The notes: generated by a model from the letters alone, not told the origin. Counted from the first letter of the stretch, positions 28,439 through 40,224 are shown. The stretch is 64,000 nt of DNA from Argyresthia goedartella (GCA_949825045.1 OX463814.1:31762383-31826382), one strand, 5' to 3'. Numbers and translations are program-made.

Positions 28439-30490
28439 CAGACCCACAGGTCCTATCTACCTACTAGAATAACCCACATCGATAAATACCTTAAAACTAG
28501 AGACTATATTGTTATACTGTGTAAGTCATCGTAAGCTGCACGAATGAATAGGGTTGAGGAGGATTACATACTCGGATTATTGATTAAAAAATCACAAAAA
28601 AAGCCATTACTCGGTAAATGGCACAAAAAGGTCAAGTGCGAGTCGGACGAGCTCACGGATGTACCGATTTTGAGTAGGTTTTTTGGTTGTTTGGACGGGG
28701 TCAATTAATGGAGGTACTTTTCCTTTACAAATCATCAAGAGTGGAAAAGTTAAATTGATTAATCGCCCATTTTATTAGGACTTACGACGTAGTAATATCA
28801 AACTGCTAAAGAACAACTATCATCTATTCATCCGCAAAAAATACATCAATAAATAGCGCTCTTTGGGCAATGACCCTATAGAAAGATAGAGACACAAAAA
28901 ACACCTATGGAGGGAATAATACCGAGACGCTAAGAGAAACGGTGCGCGTTTTTGCGCGCTCTATCAACCAATGCGCGTTTTTGCGCATGCACTTCTTCGT
29001 TGTTCACTTGTCTGATGTCAATGGAACTAGCTTTTTGCACTGTAGTCTTTAACGGTTTTAATCTTTGTAGGGAGTGGCGAAAGTATAGTTTTGTGAAGAC
29101 CTCAGGTTCCAAATACCCACTGAATAGTACATTAGCAAGTCTTATCTGTGGACCGTAACCTAGAAATGTCGCCCGAAAACACCACCACACCACATCTCAC
29201 CAAGTGATCTTCATTGCAATGACCAAGGTTGGTCGGAAGTAGACAAGACTCATGAGCTCATGACGGTCCTAGTTCCAGACAGAAACCCACATATTCTGGC
29301 CAGGCTTTTTCCCAAATGGTTCCCAAAGGGATGCAGGTCAAAGTTGTCCTAACTGTTTCTATATTCCATTGTTTACCCACTGACAGCATACCTACCTACT
29401 CAAGTCCCGGGAACCTTTTCCCAGGAGGGTCATTTATTTATTATTGATATCAACAAGTCTGCTGCCTGCCAAGAGGCCAACTCTCGTCCTGTTTTAATAG
29501 ACTTGGTAACTCATGGTCTCAATATATAAACTTAACTAGGTTCTAATTGTCATCACCATCCAAAGCTACGTTGGTAGAACTACATTACATCACATCCAGA
29601 AACAGACGACAGAACAAACCGAAGATCTTTTATTACCTCTTAAGCCTAATCCTGATGCTGGTCAAACATTGAGAGGTCAATGAGACCGGCCCTATTAGTG
29701 GGCACCTGTACCAGTAACTTGTTTTCTTATGACGTCATGGTTGGTAGGATTTGGTTGACAACCCGCTCATGTGGAGTGGATGAGCGGTCGGCTGTGACTA
29801 GATGTATCGTGCGTGCTTCTCTCTTCGGCCAGGTAGCATGGGCGTACATATCTCATGGTGTACGGTACGCTTCGGAGCGACGACCGAGCGTTGAACTAAG
29901 GGGCCCGAGGCAACATGCTCCACCTTTTTTTTTAAATTTACATTTCAACTTATTCATGAGGCTTTGATCGCACGTCTGATTGAGTTTGAGTCAGATTGAA
30001 TGGATCGTTCGATCCGTTTAAGAACTTTTGAGAGGTATGCTGCTTTCATTCGGTTTCAACCAATAGAGATCGTCTGACGGGATGACCTTAGAAAGTAGCA
30101 TTGCTTGTTTCTTCTTCTTCCTAAGATTCAGTTTTCCCATCTAATTGAGTTAAGTTAAACATCTTAATCAGGGAAATGCAACCCAGAATTAAGTTTCCAT
30201 AGGTAGTGAACAGTTTCAATTACAATTAACTAGAGAAAAACACATTGTAATGTGTTTATATTTCATCCAATAGTTGCAACACCTGAGTCAATGTTGACAA
30301 ATACCTACAGCAGATAAATTATATATATTGTATATGCCACCGTTAGATTGTCAAAACCGTTAGTTTATAATTTAACAGTTTTTTTCTCGTTAGTTTACAA
30401 ACGATCGATAAATTGTAAACTGTACCGTACTGCTTACGATATACCGCGTTAGTTTAGTTTAATTGTGAACCGGTTTAATCTTGAATTGCA
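28439..30490. other. No gene recognised; one start of the GGCCAAGTGCGAG repeat
   Basis: AAGGTCAAGTGCGAGTCGGA at 28629 is a lone left end of the interspersed repeat. The - strand at 28930-29193 is open for 87 codons without similarity I know. Remaining sequence is unclassified. Confidence 0.4.
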
Positions 30491-31030
30491 AACGAAATAC
30501 CAGGACAAACACTGCGGTAGCTTAGGTGAAGAGCCCCCTCTAGTCTTCACTTCAATAATTTGTTTATTTTCAATAGAGTTTTGTTCAGTTTTTCATTCAT
30601 TTCTGTAATTAATTATTTATTATTCACTGTAATAGTTATGTGTCTCGAATAAAATAAAAACATGTTCAATATTGTGAGTAAATAAGTAAAACTTTAGACA
30701 CAAGTTAATCTGTATGTCACTTAAACCGAGTTAGGACTATTCTCAGATTCATTTCGACACCTCCGTACAAAATTATTTGGTGTTAGGTAAGACAGGGGAC
30801 TTCGCCTGAAAAATAATTGAAGATTGAACGAGCATTGTCTAAGCCACGGGCAGGTAGGTATACCACTGAAGGTGAAACAATACGTTGCGTAAATATATAC
30901 ATATATAGAGCTGTTAGTTGCGTCACCGGGACTCGACGTTGTATCGAATTGTTCATAACAACGTGTTGACACAAGTGTTGAAGAGACACACTGACATTGC
31001 CAGTGCTCTGAACGATACAGCACTCCACAT

Positions 31031-31060
31031 TAACCTTTCGAGCCCTGCTGGACCTGTTTT
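31031..31060 (+). repeat. Left end of the TTAA mini-element
   Basis: ATTAACCTTTCGAGCCCTG matches the left end of 17907-18019, including TTAA, then diverges. Its right half is absent here. Confidence 0.55.
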
Positions 31061-31072
31061 TTTTTGGGGAAA

Positions 31073-31308
31073 TATTAAACTGCACATCCAAAATACTGAT
31101 TTTCACAGCAAATATTTGGGCAAGTGCTGCGGTAGTTTAGGTAAACAGTAAAGGGGTTGAGATAAGCGAAGCCCCCTTTATCCTTCGTGTTAGGTTGAAC
31201 GTGTAAGAAGAACAAAAAATTCTTAAAACATAAACTTAAGTACACATAAAATATTTAAAACATAAAAAGTGTTTGTTGATCCTTTTTTGCTGTGCAAATC
31301 AGTATTCA
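31073..31308 (-). mobile_element. MITE family E, reversed copy
   Basis: The opening ATTAAACTGCACATCC, AAAATACTGATTTTCACAGC and the closing TTTGCTGTGCAAATCAGTAT are the inverted ends. The interior reads as the complement of 19702-19932 (GCGAAGCCCCCTTTATCCTT, CGTGTTAGGTTGAACGTG). Confidence 0.75.
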
Positions 31309-32229
31309 GTATTCATTTATTTATTGCTTACATGTGGTAAAAAGATGTTACATAAAATGTGTCCTACCTAGTAGCCTATACTTACTGTAAGTTATTTGAG
31401 TTTGAGGTTATGAGGCATCGTGATTTTGAACCTTATACCATGGTAATAAGATTTAAATACAAAATGACAACTTTGAAAGACATCCGGCGTTAAGGTGATA
31501 CGAAAAAAAATGGGGTTTTTTTCGAATTTATTTACTCCACTATAAAGTCATCTGCAGATTGATTTTTGACTTAACTTTATTGAGTATTTGATTAAGATTC
31601 TCACTAAAGGAAAACGCGATTGGATGAAACTTTCTCGATAGGACTTAATTACTGAAATACCTACCTCTATATTTTTTTATTTTTTCCAGTAATTCTGAAA
31701 CTAATTTCATTGCGGAATTGCATTCTAAATATGGATATTATGAGATAACATTTGATCTAGGTCGATAAGTGGCTAAGGAGTCAAACATCCTAACGTTGTA
31801 ATGTTGTTTTAATAAGAGAGAGAGTAAAACTAAGTTACAATGCTATTGATAGTTATCTAAATGCTTTCTTAACATAATATATACTACTATAATACCTATG
31901 TGTGTCACAATGTAGAGTTTTAGGTGAGAGAGTGCTAATTCAAACATTACACCTTCCGCGAAAGTTAATGATTCACCTGCCTAATTGGAAAAAAATGTGT
32001 TGTACATAAGTTTACACATTTTTTATTGAAATAATTAAACAATCTTATGGTAAATAAACAAAAACACACATTTATTAGTGATAAAATAATTTCGTATTAT
32101 TGTTATGAATTACATATTCTTTGTTATCCTTTAAGATCTTTACTTTACATTGTAAATCTTCTTAAACTTCAAATGGACCTAAGTATAAGTAACTGTGTTA
32201 ATTTTCTTTAGAAATAAATTAATTGTAAT
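31309..32229. other. No gene seen
   Basis: AT-rich with no clear element boundaries; words near 31420-31500 (TTTTGAACC, CCATGGTAATAA) echo the interior of the TTAA mini-elements. Confidence 0.4.
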
Positions 32230-32396
32230 AAATTTTTTGGAAACTCCCCTTAAAAATCTTTTTGACACAATAACGTAGTTTATTTTTAAACAATTTTGAT
32301 GTGGTTTTTATTATAATAAATTGTTTCGTAAACTCTCCTTGAAAATCTTTTTGACACAATAGCGTAGTTTATTTTTAAACAATTTTTATGTGGTTT
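32230..32396 (+). repeat. Tandem duplication, about 88-base period
   Basis: AAAATCTTTTTGACACAATA, CGTAGTTTATTTTTAAACAA and TATGTGGTTT/GATGTGGTTT occur twice, at about 32254 and 32342, with scattered substitutions. Confidence 0.8.
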
Positions 32397-32598
32397 GTCG
32401 CTACGTTAAAGTTTGAGTCGAGCGCATTGTTTGCGCTCTTTTCTTTCTTTATATGGAAGTAATTAACGCTGTCATTTTCGTTTACATTAGTATTCTTTTT
32501 ATAGATATTTCTTCGTATCACCTTGTTAAAATGCGGTTAATACTGCCGAAAGTGTAATGTACTTTATGACTCAATACATTATTTTAAAAACTAACTAA

Positions 32599-33295
32599 GA
32601 GCCAGGGCACATTATGTCGGACCGACCGATTGTCGGTTCTTGATGTTCACATTACAAGCTGCCGGTCCGACCTAATGTGAACATCCAGTCGACCCGACAG
32701 AAATCTTGGCTGGACGTCTGGCAAATGTGTCGGCGCAGACACATTTGCCGGATCGGGTCGCCTTAACCCTTTACCACATACAAACCCACATATGGGTTTC
32801 ATAGGTTTTGAACTTTATTACATACCAATAAGGTTGAAAATCGCGACCTATTTCGGGTATGGCCGAGTTAAGGGGATAACTCCTCGAGCACACTTGGGTA
32901 CTGTAGTACCCAAAAACCCGCTAGGTATAGATTTTAAATTTCATTACCATGGCATAAGGCTCAAAATCGCGACCCCTCGAAAAAAAGAGGGGTTAATGTG
33001 ATTGATTGAAACACTATTGAAACTATTGAAACACTATTGAAACACACACGCCAATACGCATCCACCTTATCGGATCTGGCAATAATATCGCATAGTGTGA
33101 AGCATTATGATGCCAAAATGATATCCGAACCGACAGAATTCTTGGCAAAAGGTCCGGCTAATGGGTCGGACCCGACAGTTTTATCGGGTCGCCCCGATGT
33201 GAGCAGCGCTATTGAAACCCATATGCCAATATGCATCCGACACGTCCTTGCCGGTTCCGGCGAAACTGTCGGTCCGACTGAGTGTGAACTGGCTC
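32599..33295. mobile_element. TIR element with a nested TTAA element
   Basis: Left end GAGCCAGGGCACATTATGTC, GGACCGAC; right end, complemented, GAGCCAGTTCACACTCAGTC, GGACCGACAG. Both halves carry internal variants of GGTCCGACC and CCGACAG(A)ATTCTTGGC. The middle (32763-32996) is a separate insertion. About 460 bases without the insertion and no coding region. Confidence 0.75.
32767..32992. mobile_element. TTAA-flanked non-autonomous element (piggyBac-type)
   Basis: TTAA at 32763-32766 and 32993-32996. Ends CCCTTTACCACATAC and, complemented, CCCCTCTTTTTTTCG; interior words ATAAGGTTGAAAATCGCGAC and ATAAGGCTCAAAATCGCGAC are repeated. Length 226 bases. The TIR match is short, so the assignment rests mainly on the TTAA flanks. 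Confidence 0.6.
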
Positions 33296-33491
33296 GATAA
33301 CCTTTAAATCTAGTGGCTGCTAGGCACTACATGGCCAGTCAGTGGGACAGAACAGAACAGAAGTTGTCATGATCTTGCTGGATGTTTGAATGAAAACCGC
33401 TAACATCGTTGCCATTCTCCGTCCAAATTCCTGTCTAAAAAATTGCACTGAAGAAGTAGATGTCTTTAATAGAAGGCTTGTATCTACGCAA

Positions 33492-34026
33492 ATACCGGCC
33501 AAGTGCGTGTAGGACTTCACACAGTTAGGGTTCCGTGACAAATGCGACAAATATAAGCCTAAAAGCGAGGGAAATTCGAAGAAAGAATCTGGTTATTTGT
33601 ATTCGTTAGTAAAATATACGTAAAAATAAACATCACCAAATTTTGAGGTCATATGTTAATGGGAAGTTAAAAAATTCTTTCTTTCGGTACAAAATTTGTA
33701 AAAAAACTGGCTTTAGTGGGTCCTCATTACTTTGTTTTCCATTATTTTTTTAAATAAAAATAAGAGCACTAAACATCGATTCCCCACTCGTTGGTGTAGG
33801 ACAATATTGTTTTCGTGCCCAATTGTAGCTGTTTGGGAGCCCCCCCCCCCCAAAAAAAATTGACAATTTGTATGGCTTTGGGTCAACAACATGTTTATGC
33901 TGCGAAAATTTGAAGACTGTAGCTTTAACCGTTTGAATGTAAAACCTGTGTGACAGACGATGGACGGACACGTAAGTTACAGCAATAGGGCTCTGTTTGG
34001 ACCCTTCGTGTTCGGAACCCTAAAAA
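33492..34026 (+). repeat. GGCCAAGTGCGAG-type interspersed repeat, diverged
   Basis: Opens ACCGGCCAAGTGCGTGTAGG, TTAGGGTTCCGTGAC; closes GACGGACACG, CAATAGGGCTCTG and TTCGTGTTCGGAACCCTAAA. The middle contains a run of about 13 C at 33840-33852. Confidence 0.7.
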
Positions 34027-34242
34027 GTAACGAGGTACGATACGAAACCAAGTGACTCGCGAGTCGCGAAGCAATTGAGGTAACACAATAGTGTTGTCCC
34101 ACGGAGCTTGATGCATCGATCATCAGATCAGCTGTAAACCCGACGAAGAATTTCCCATTGATCTGTCTCAGCAACACTTGCCGGGCTTCGATTCCGGAAT
34201 GGTTGTCCATAAATAAATCAATACGGCGGCGATAGGACAGTA

Positions 34243-34441
34243 ATGCCCGATTTCACCAACAGTTAAGGGACACTTAGCTCTTTTTCTTAGTTTTTTCGGT
34301 GGCCGGAGTCTTATATTTAGGGGGTCCCCAAGGAGCTTAGATGACCTTTACAGTTGGGGCAAATCTAAACAACCGGTAGGTGGCCCCTGAAAGAAATAAA
34401 GTGTCCCCTAAAAGATAGGGATCGTCGGTGAAATCGGCCAT
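34243..34441. mobile_element. Short TIR element (MITE)
   Basis: Left end ATGCCCGATTTCACCAACAG and GGGACACTTA; right end, complemented, ATGGCCGATTTCACCGACGA and GGGGACACTTTA. 199 bases, non-coding. Confidence 0.75.
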
Positions 34442-35630
34442 GAGTCACATATCCTTGATAAATGTTCCTGCATGCTTCTCTACTGTACTCTAGCAGCCCA
34501 AGATGTACCGTTTTGTAGTCTGCCAACACAATATTTCAAAGGCGAACATTGAAATAAAATCATCATAAAATGATTAATAACTAGGTACCTACCAAAAGGC
34601 CACCATTTCGGCGATGTCTGCACAGAGACAGGCGATTGATAGGGCAGTGACTAAGCTAAAATAGTAGACTCGTCACCCAGGTCTCGCAACGGGACCGGCG
34701 CGCACGCAGTTTGAGCATTTCGCGTGTGAAAGGCGCCTCGCAACATTCTATCACAAATCACGCTATTCGAACTCTTATTCTCACCACAATAAGGTGGTGA
34801 CAACAGCTGGTGCTTCTAAGCGTGTATCGTTTGCATTCCTCTTACAGCGCTTTACCACGAAATTTAGAGAGTCTAGAAGACACTTGTTCTTCATTAGCAC
34901 CCTTCTGTTTATGGTTTTAGTGGGTTATTAGTATTTCCTGTTTTCTTTCTTCAAAGATAACAGTTACAATTTTGCCAACTGAATTATTTTGCATTGAGAT
35001 GTCAACAACATATTGACTTTCGCATCCAATACAATCCCTTGTACATACTTACTTATTTGTGTAAGTACAATATCGACACATTTAAAATCTAATTTCTGCA
35101 GTTTCTCCCACTCAAAACCAGAACTGAACTTGAGGAGTCAACGAAATTAAATTACCACTTAAGTTATTTAAATTGGAGTTCATTGGTCTAATTAAGTTTG
35201 AGCTGTAAGCAAGTTAAAAAGCTGTTAGTAGGAAATTGTTGTTAAGCGATCAATTTCCAGTTTTTGGAAGTGTAAATTAGTCTTAATTAGAACTATTTTT
35301 GAAATGGTGGGTTTTTTATTCGCATTAGTGGTTAGATGACAATTTTGTGTTCTTCCTTTACGTATACATATACATATATCTGTCTTTTCTTCCTTCAAAG
35401 TTCATTTCATTATTGCACTCAAATAATTACATCAAACAAGTAACTACATAAAAATCAGGTTTAATATAATTTATTTATCAGTTGATTAAAATCAGTGATT
35501 TAAAGTAGAAGTTAAAAAAAATAAGCTCAATACTCTTTTACTGTGACCAAATCAGCCAAAAATTATCAAGGGACTTCCCCCGACCGAGAACACATCCCGT
35601 TCCACTTCCTTTTAAAAAACTAAATTACAA
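34442..35630. other. No gene seen
   Basis: AT-rich and unclassified. CCAGGTCTCGCAACGGGACC near 34679 is the only GC-rich patch. Confidence 0.4.
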
Positions 35631-35661
35631 GACCAAATCATAACAATGTTATGATTTGGTC
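35631..35661. repeat. Perfect 15-base-pair palindrome
   Basis: GACCAAATCATAACA is followed by one A and its exact complement. The word GACCAAATCA also occurs at about 35547, so it may be the centre or end of an eroded element. Confidence 0.85.
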
Positions 35662-37282
35662 ACACATGTCATGTGTGAGATGTAAGTAAAGTGCCTGCGC
35701 CTGCGGTGAAACCTAAAGTTTTATGTTAATTTATTAATATTTATTTTTAAGACCTTTTATTCACCGTGGTCACATTTTCCACGTGTGTTTTTTTAAATAG
35801 TGTATTTTAGAAGAACTTTTCGATTTATGAAAATTTAAAATATAATACATTTTTTGGCGCATATGGCAAACATTTAAGGAACTGTTTAGATTTACCTATA
35901 TGTAAACATAAGTATGTATTTCATCAACAGATATTTGTTGTCGCTACACATAATGTACGAATTTGCAATCGGATTACGCAACCGGACTTGGTTCCACCTG
36001 TTTCTGATAAATCCTTGATATGGCACTTACCTTACCTACCTTGTCGCCCCGTGAGAATTGGCTGACCCAAATAAATATAGGTTATCATCTAAATGACATA
36101 ACTTAACCTTTGAAAATAAAAATAAAAATGGTATTCAAGAAAAACTAAATTTGGCTACATGAACCAGTCGGAACAACCTCTGCTGTTAGCAATCACACAA
36201 AATTCGCCATTTATTAAGATATTTAATTAATAAGCAAACACTTATCAATGATCTGAGAAGACCGGTCCTGAATATACTCAGCTACATTTTAAGAAAACAT
36301 CTTCACTGTCTTCAACGTTTATGTTTTCACCTATCACAGTAGGTAAACTAGCGTTTTGATTCTCACAGGGATATACTTCGTCTAATCTTAATCCTCATAG
36401 AGACCAAATAGCTTGGCAATGGTGTAGCTGTAGTTGAACTAAAACGCGGCCGCATAATCACGGGGATATGAAACGATTAAATAAACTTGAGTCGAGAAAG
36501 TCAAGCTTCGTCGTGATTTAACGGCAATTGTAATTAATTATTGTTGTCAAGCACTTTCCTCGTGATGCGATCAAACAATGGAAAATATTTACCACAATAA
36601 TATACTACGAATTTTCGCATCACAGATACAATTTTGCACAAATTCTGATTGCCAAAAATTCTCAAATTATTATTGTATTTAACATTATTATGTAGAATCT
36701 TGTGATCAAAATGGTCGATAAATTGAAGAATCAATACCAAATTAAAGACCTCAAATCTGCGATCAGCAGTACAGAGATACTTTCATAAACACTTTGGAAA
36801 GCTTTAATGTCGTTAAACCCTAGAAACAACATTTTAAATTTGGCACTAAAATGCCGAAAAATCCTATTACACAACCAGTAAATTTTCAGCGATAGTAATA
36901 CCTACTCTCTCAGAGTCGGTTCTACTCTGTTATCATTCTGCCCGTTGCCACAGATTAGCTGGAGCGTGGGCGATACAATGTATCGCCCCACGAAGCGTAT
37001 AGCTCCGGTTTGTAGCGGCTATGGAGTGTTGTATAGCAATTGTAAGAGGACTGTAGTTCAGCATCACACCAATTGTAAGATGTAAAGGCATATAAAGAAA
37101 AACTAAATTTCTACCGTACTCTAGAATAATGTAAAACGTTTACTTAACTTCATTACGGACTTTGTTCTAACTTTGTTCGACCTAAAATATAGATCTATCT
37201 AAAATCATATTTATTAGGCAAATGCTTTCATTCCATAAATGAATTCTTCTCAGACATTCCAGAACAAACGACATAGCATATA
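35662..37282. other. No gene seen
   Basis: AT-rich DNA; GAGCGTGGGCGATACAATGT then ATCGCCCCACGAAGCG near 36960-37000 is a local partial inverted repeat. No conserved coding. Confidence 0.4.
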
Positions 37283-37316
37283 ATAATACATTTGTATTTT
37301 AATACAAATGTATTAT
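37283..37316. repeat. Perfect 16-base-pair palindrome
   Basis: ATAATACATTTGTATT, two T, and the exact complement. AT-only apart from one G/C pair class, so chance or microsatellite folding is possible. Confidence 0.8.
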
Positions 37317-37539
37317 GAGGCACTACGAGCTATTATGATTAAGAGATACTGATAACTAATTAATATATACTACTTGTTATAAAATATTTAAGAGATAATA
37401 TAGATAGGTCCTACATATAACTTATGAGATTATTTATTGTGCAATACTCGAAAATGGAACTAGACTAAGTCTAAACATGTAACACCTCGTAAGTATATCT
37501 GGTAGCTACATCGTCGATTTGGCTGTTCACTGTCCACCA

Positions 37540-37830
37540 TGGATTGATCATTTCATGAAATAGTTGACCATATCATGATATAGTCAATTATTTCATGAAA
37601 TTATCAGAAAAGGTTGGAATTTCACGAAAACATGTCTTTTTAAAAGCATTTGTATTCAGTACTACGTGGTGTTTTTATGTTATACATGTCGAACTAACAC
37701 GAAGACTATTCGGGGCCTTTGCTGCTCTCACCCCCTTTAGTCTTCGCCAGTGTTTTGCCCTAAAATATTTCTTCGTTCAATGAAAATTCCAAATCAACCA
37801 TTGGTTGAAAATATCATGAATAGCCAATTC
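37540..37830. repeat. Palindrome-rich element with family E interior
   Basis: TTTCATGAAA at 37553 and 37589 and TATCATGATA at 37570 are repeated short palindromes. The interior 37640-37780 (CATGTCGAACTAACACGAAG, CCCCCTTTAGTCTTCGCC, GTTTTGCCCTAAAATATTT) resembles the middle of MITE family E. Confidence 0.55.
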
Positions 37831-38312
37831 TATGATAAGATAAGATAAGATAATGTTTATTCGTACTTTCTACAGTTTTTACTTAAAGATTACAGAGACA
37901 TTGTTGTACACCGTGTTATTAATTTAATTTCGACTTCAAACCCCTAAACTAGGTAATGAACCTGTATCTTAGGGATTTTGGGTCTTCCGGTTGACATAAA
38001 TTTATTAACAACAGTAGCAATGTAGGTAATCAGAATACTTAGGGTTAATTAAATTTTGGCTTATATATTTTACAGTTTCTAAAAGATTAAACGATAATAA
38101 CGAATAACGATAATGTTACAACACACACTCAGTGGCATTAAAGATATTAGCTTGAGTTCGAATAAGAAACTACGTGTTACTTACGAGCTTTTATGAAAAG
38201 ATTCATAAGAGATATAAAGCGGGGTGGCAGTAAGCCCGGTTATACTAGTAGCCACCCTCGGTCCTTGTGCATCTGCCACCCCGTAAGGGAAAAGGCGTGA
38301 TACTGTGTTTTA
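37831..38312. other. Possible LINE 3' end then unclassified DNA and a SINE tail
   Basis: GATAAGATAAGATAATGTTT, ATTCGTACTTTCTACAG at 37838 looks like a LINE terminus. CTGCCACCCCGTAAGGGAAA, AGGCGTGAT at 38273 matches the tail of SINE A at 59478. Confidence 0.5.
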
Positions 38313-38440
38313 AGGGTTCCGTAAGAGAAGGTTGCCAAAGGGGACCCTATTACTAAGCCTCCGCTGTCCGTCTATCCATCTGTCCGTTCGTTAGCGGACA
38401 CTATCTGGTGAACCATAACAGAGAGTACTAAAATTTTCAC
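38313..38440 (-). repeat. GGCCAAGTGCGAG-type repeat, one end only
   Basis: The + strand reads TAAGGGTTCCGTAAG, GGGGACCCTATTACTAAGCC, TCCGCTGTCCGTC and ATTTTCACAG. It is cut by the LINE fragment that follows. Confidence 0.7.
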
Positions 38441-38645
38441 AGAAATTTATTTTATTAAGAGACCGAAAACAGCGTATCAATTCGGATGAGACTTTTACGG
38501 AGTGGTGTGACCTCTTCTCCGGTGTCCCCCAAGGTGGCATTCTCTCTCCTCTGCTATTCTCAATATTTATCAATTCCATAACCGATGTCCTTTCTTCTCT
38601 ACGCGGATGACCTTCGGATCTATCGTCACTGGGAAGTGAGGATAG

Positions 38646-38693
38646 AGCGGAATTTACATCATCAGGATCTCTCCTGATGATGTAAATTCCGCT
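38646..38693. repeat. Perfect 22-base-pair hairpin
   Basis: The left arm 38646-38667 (AGCGGAATTTACATCATCAG, GA) is exactly complementary to 38672-38693; loop TCTC. It lies within the RT fragment. Confidence 0.95.
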
Positions 38694-38765
38694 GTGGAGG
38701 CGTTGAACGCTGACTTGGCTGGTATTAGTGGATGGGCATCGTCATTTGGGTGGCTGGTTAATCCG

Positions 38766-38818
38766 AATAAGTCCCAGGCCATTATTATGGTACCTATAAT
38801 AATGGCCTGGGACTTATT
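38766..38818. repeat. Perfect 23-base-pair hairpin
   Basis: The left arm 38766-38788 (AATAAGTCCCAGGCCATTAT, TAT) is exactly complementary to 38796-38818; loop GGTACCT. The left arm is also the coding sequence NKSQAII, so the right arm is the secondary copy. Confidence 0.95.
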
Positions 38819-39244
38819 GACACTCATTAAACACGTTGCAGCAATTTTCTGTCAATTCTGTAACTTATAACGGTACTGTAAACATGTATAGCGATAAAGC
38901 TAAAAACCTGGGTGTGATCCAGTATAATATTGTTTGTAGTATATATTACTCGAAGTATTTATAGAGTTTTATTGTACGCGCATCACCTTTCCTACCATCT
39001 TGGTTTGCTGGAAGAAATCTCTTTTTAGAGATAAGCTCCCCCCTTTGTACATGTTTTTATATTATAAGTTATCTGTATGTCTGTTTTGTGTAGTACAATA
39101 AAGAAATCATGAAGTTACCAGTGACGAGGATTCTTAAAGTCTTCGCCACACCAAACGCGGGTCACGGGCGGGCAAATTTGTAATACAGGGAATTCCATGA
39201 AACCGTCACATCACAAACAGCGCGGAAGCAAAACAAATTATTAA

Positions 39245-39435
39245 AACATAAAAACATAAACATTTACATAAAGGCACAAGTATTGCTCCTGGCCCCACAC
39301 TAGGATAACCTAAGTCGTGGGAACCAGAAAAAGGGACTTATAAACCTGGGTTTTTTTCTTAATCCCCAGCAGGGATCGAACCCGGGACCTTTCGCATGGT
39401 AGGCAGGGCTAAATTCGCAGCGCCACAGAGGTCGT
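39245..39435 (-). mobile_element. SINE family B inside the Harbinger element
   Basis: The complement reads GCGCTGCGAATTTAG (damaged A box), GGGTTCGATCCC (B box), CCAGGTTTATAAGTCC, CACGACTTAGGTTATCC, TAGTGTGGGGCCAGGAGC and TTTATGTAAATGTTTATG. Confidence 0.8.
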
Positions 39436-39644
39436 CAATGTCACCTGTAGATGTAGAAAGGTACAATCCAAATAATTTAATTCCCGACCTGACAATTCAC
39501 TAAGGTCGAAAATCGTATAATAACGTAGCTCATAAAGTGCCACTTGGCCACTAGTACTGCCAGTCAGTTTATTATAGGAGGTCGGGAATAATATCAAATG
39601 AGTAACCATTGCACTTACCGTAAGCAAATATCAAGCCTTTCTCT

Positions 39645-40015
39645 TGAATGAAAATAATTTCTGTAGTTGCTATCGAGCATTGTCATATAGGGTTTCAGCA
39701 ACTTGTGCAATTCGTCAAAGGTACTTCTTGTCATTCGAAAGTACACAAAAAGCGATCTTCGTGTGATTTTCATTCACGGTATAAGCGATGCTACTCTCCA
39801 TATGCTTCTCTTTTAGTATTTATCTCATGTACCCATGTTGTTTTTCTGCGGTTTAATGCAACCAGCATGAGGAATTCTTCATCGTCCGAGTCCGATTCGT
39901 ACCACATGTTGCTCCTGCCGCCGCGCGCACGCCCCACTTTCGGTGTGGCGGGGTCGCTACACGCGGGAGCCGCGCGGCAGTCGCGCGGGAGCCGCCCCGC
40001 GCCCGCCCCGTACAC
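39645..40015 (-). pseudogene. HARBI1-like transposase, N-terminal fragment, broken
   Basis: From 40015 downward the - strand reads WYESDSDDEEFLMLVALNRR and TWVHEINTKREAYGE, then a stop, HRLYRE, a second stop, and after a one-base shift FRMTRSTFDELHKLLKPYMT and MLDSNYRN. This is the order of the helical N-terminal region of PIF/Harbinger nucleases. The segment before WYESD is GC-rich and probably part of the element end. The DDE domain is not present. Confidence 0.8.
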
Positions 40016-40224
40016 GTCCCGCGTTTGGTGTGGCGAAGCCTTAGGTGTTTCTTGCGATGATAGTATAAGTACATTTTGATTTTGATTGTGGTGTGATGAT
40101 ATTAATTTCTATTCAATTTGTCATGTACCTTTTTGGTAACTCACGGCATCGGATACCTCACTTCAAAATGGCAATTTAACTTGACATGGACATATACAGC
40201 TTAAGTATACTGGATACGAACTCG

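Larger units (their letters stand above)
38450..38830 (+). pseudogene. Jockey-like reverse-transcriptase fragment with two perfect hairpins
   Basis: The + strand encodes FSGVPQGGILSPLLFSIFIN and SITDVL, then after a frameshift LLYADDLRIYRH with the RT catalytic YADD. Further on LNADLAGISGWASSFGWLVN then PNKSQAIIM. The order is that of RT palm motifs. The coding run is interrupted twice by exact inverted duplications of itself (38646-38693 and 38766-38818). Confidence 0.85.
39137..40040 (-). mobile_element. Degraded PIF/Harbinger-type DNA transposon with TTA target duplication
   Basis: CTTCGCCACACCAAACGCGG at 39141 is matched by its complement ending at 40038, and TTA lies just outside each end (39134-39136 and 40041-40043), the size and sequence expected for Harbinger insertion (TWA). 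Between them, on the - strand, is the N-terminal part of a HARBI1-like transposase. A family B SINE is inserted at 39245-39435. The downstream nuclease part of the transposase is missing, so the element is dead. Confidence 0.75.

Noticed and set aside
28930..29193. 87-codon - strand open frame
   Set aside because: No recognisable family, no supported start or splice sites; length is within chance for this window.
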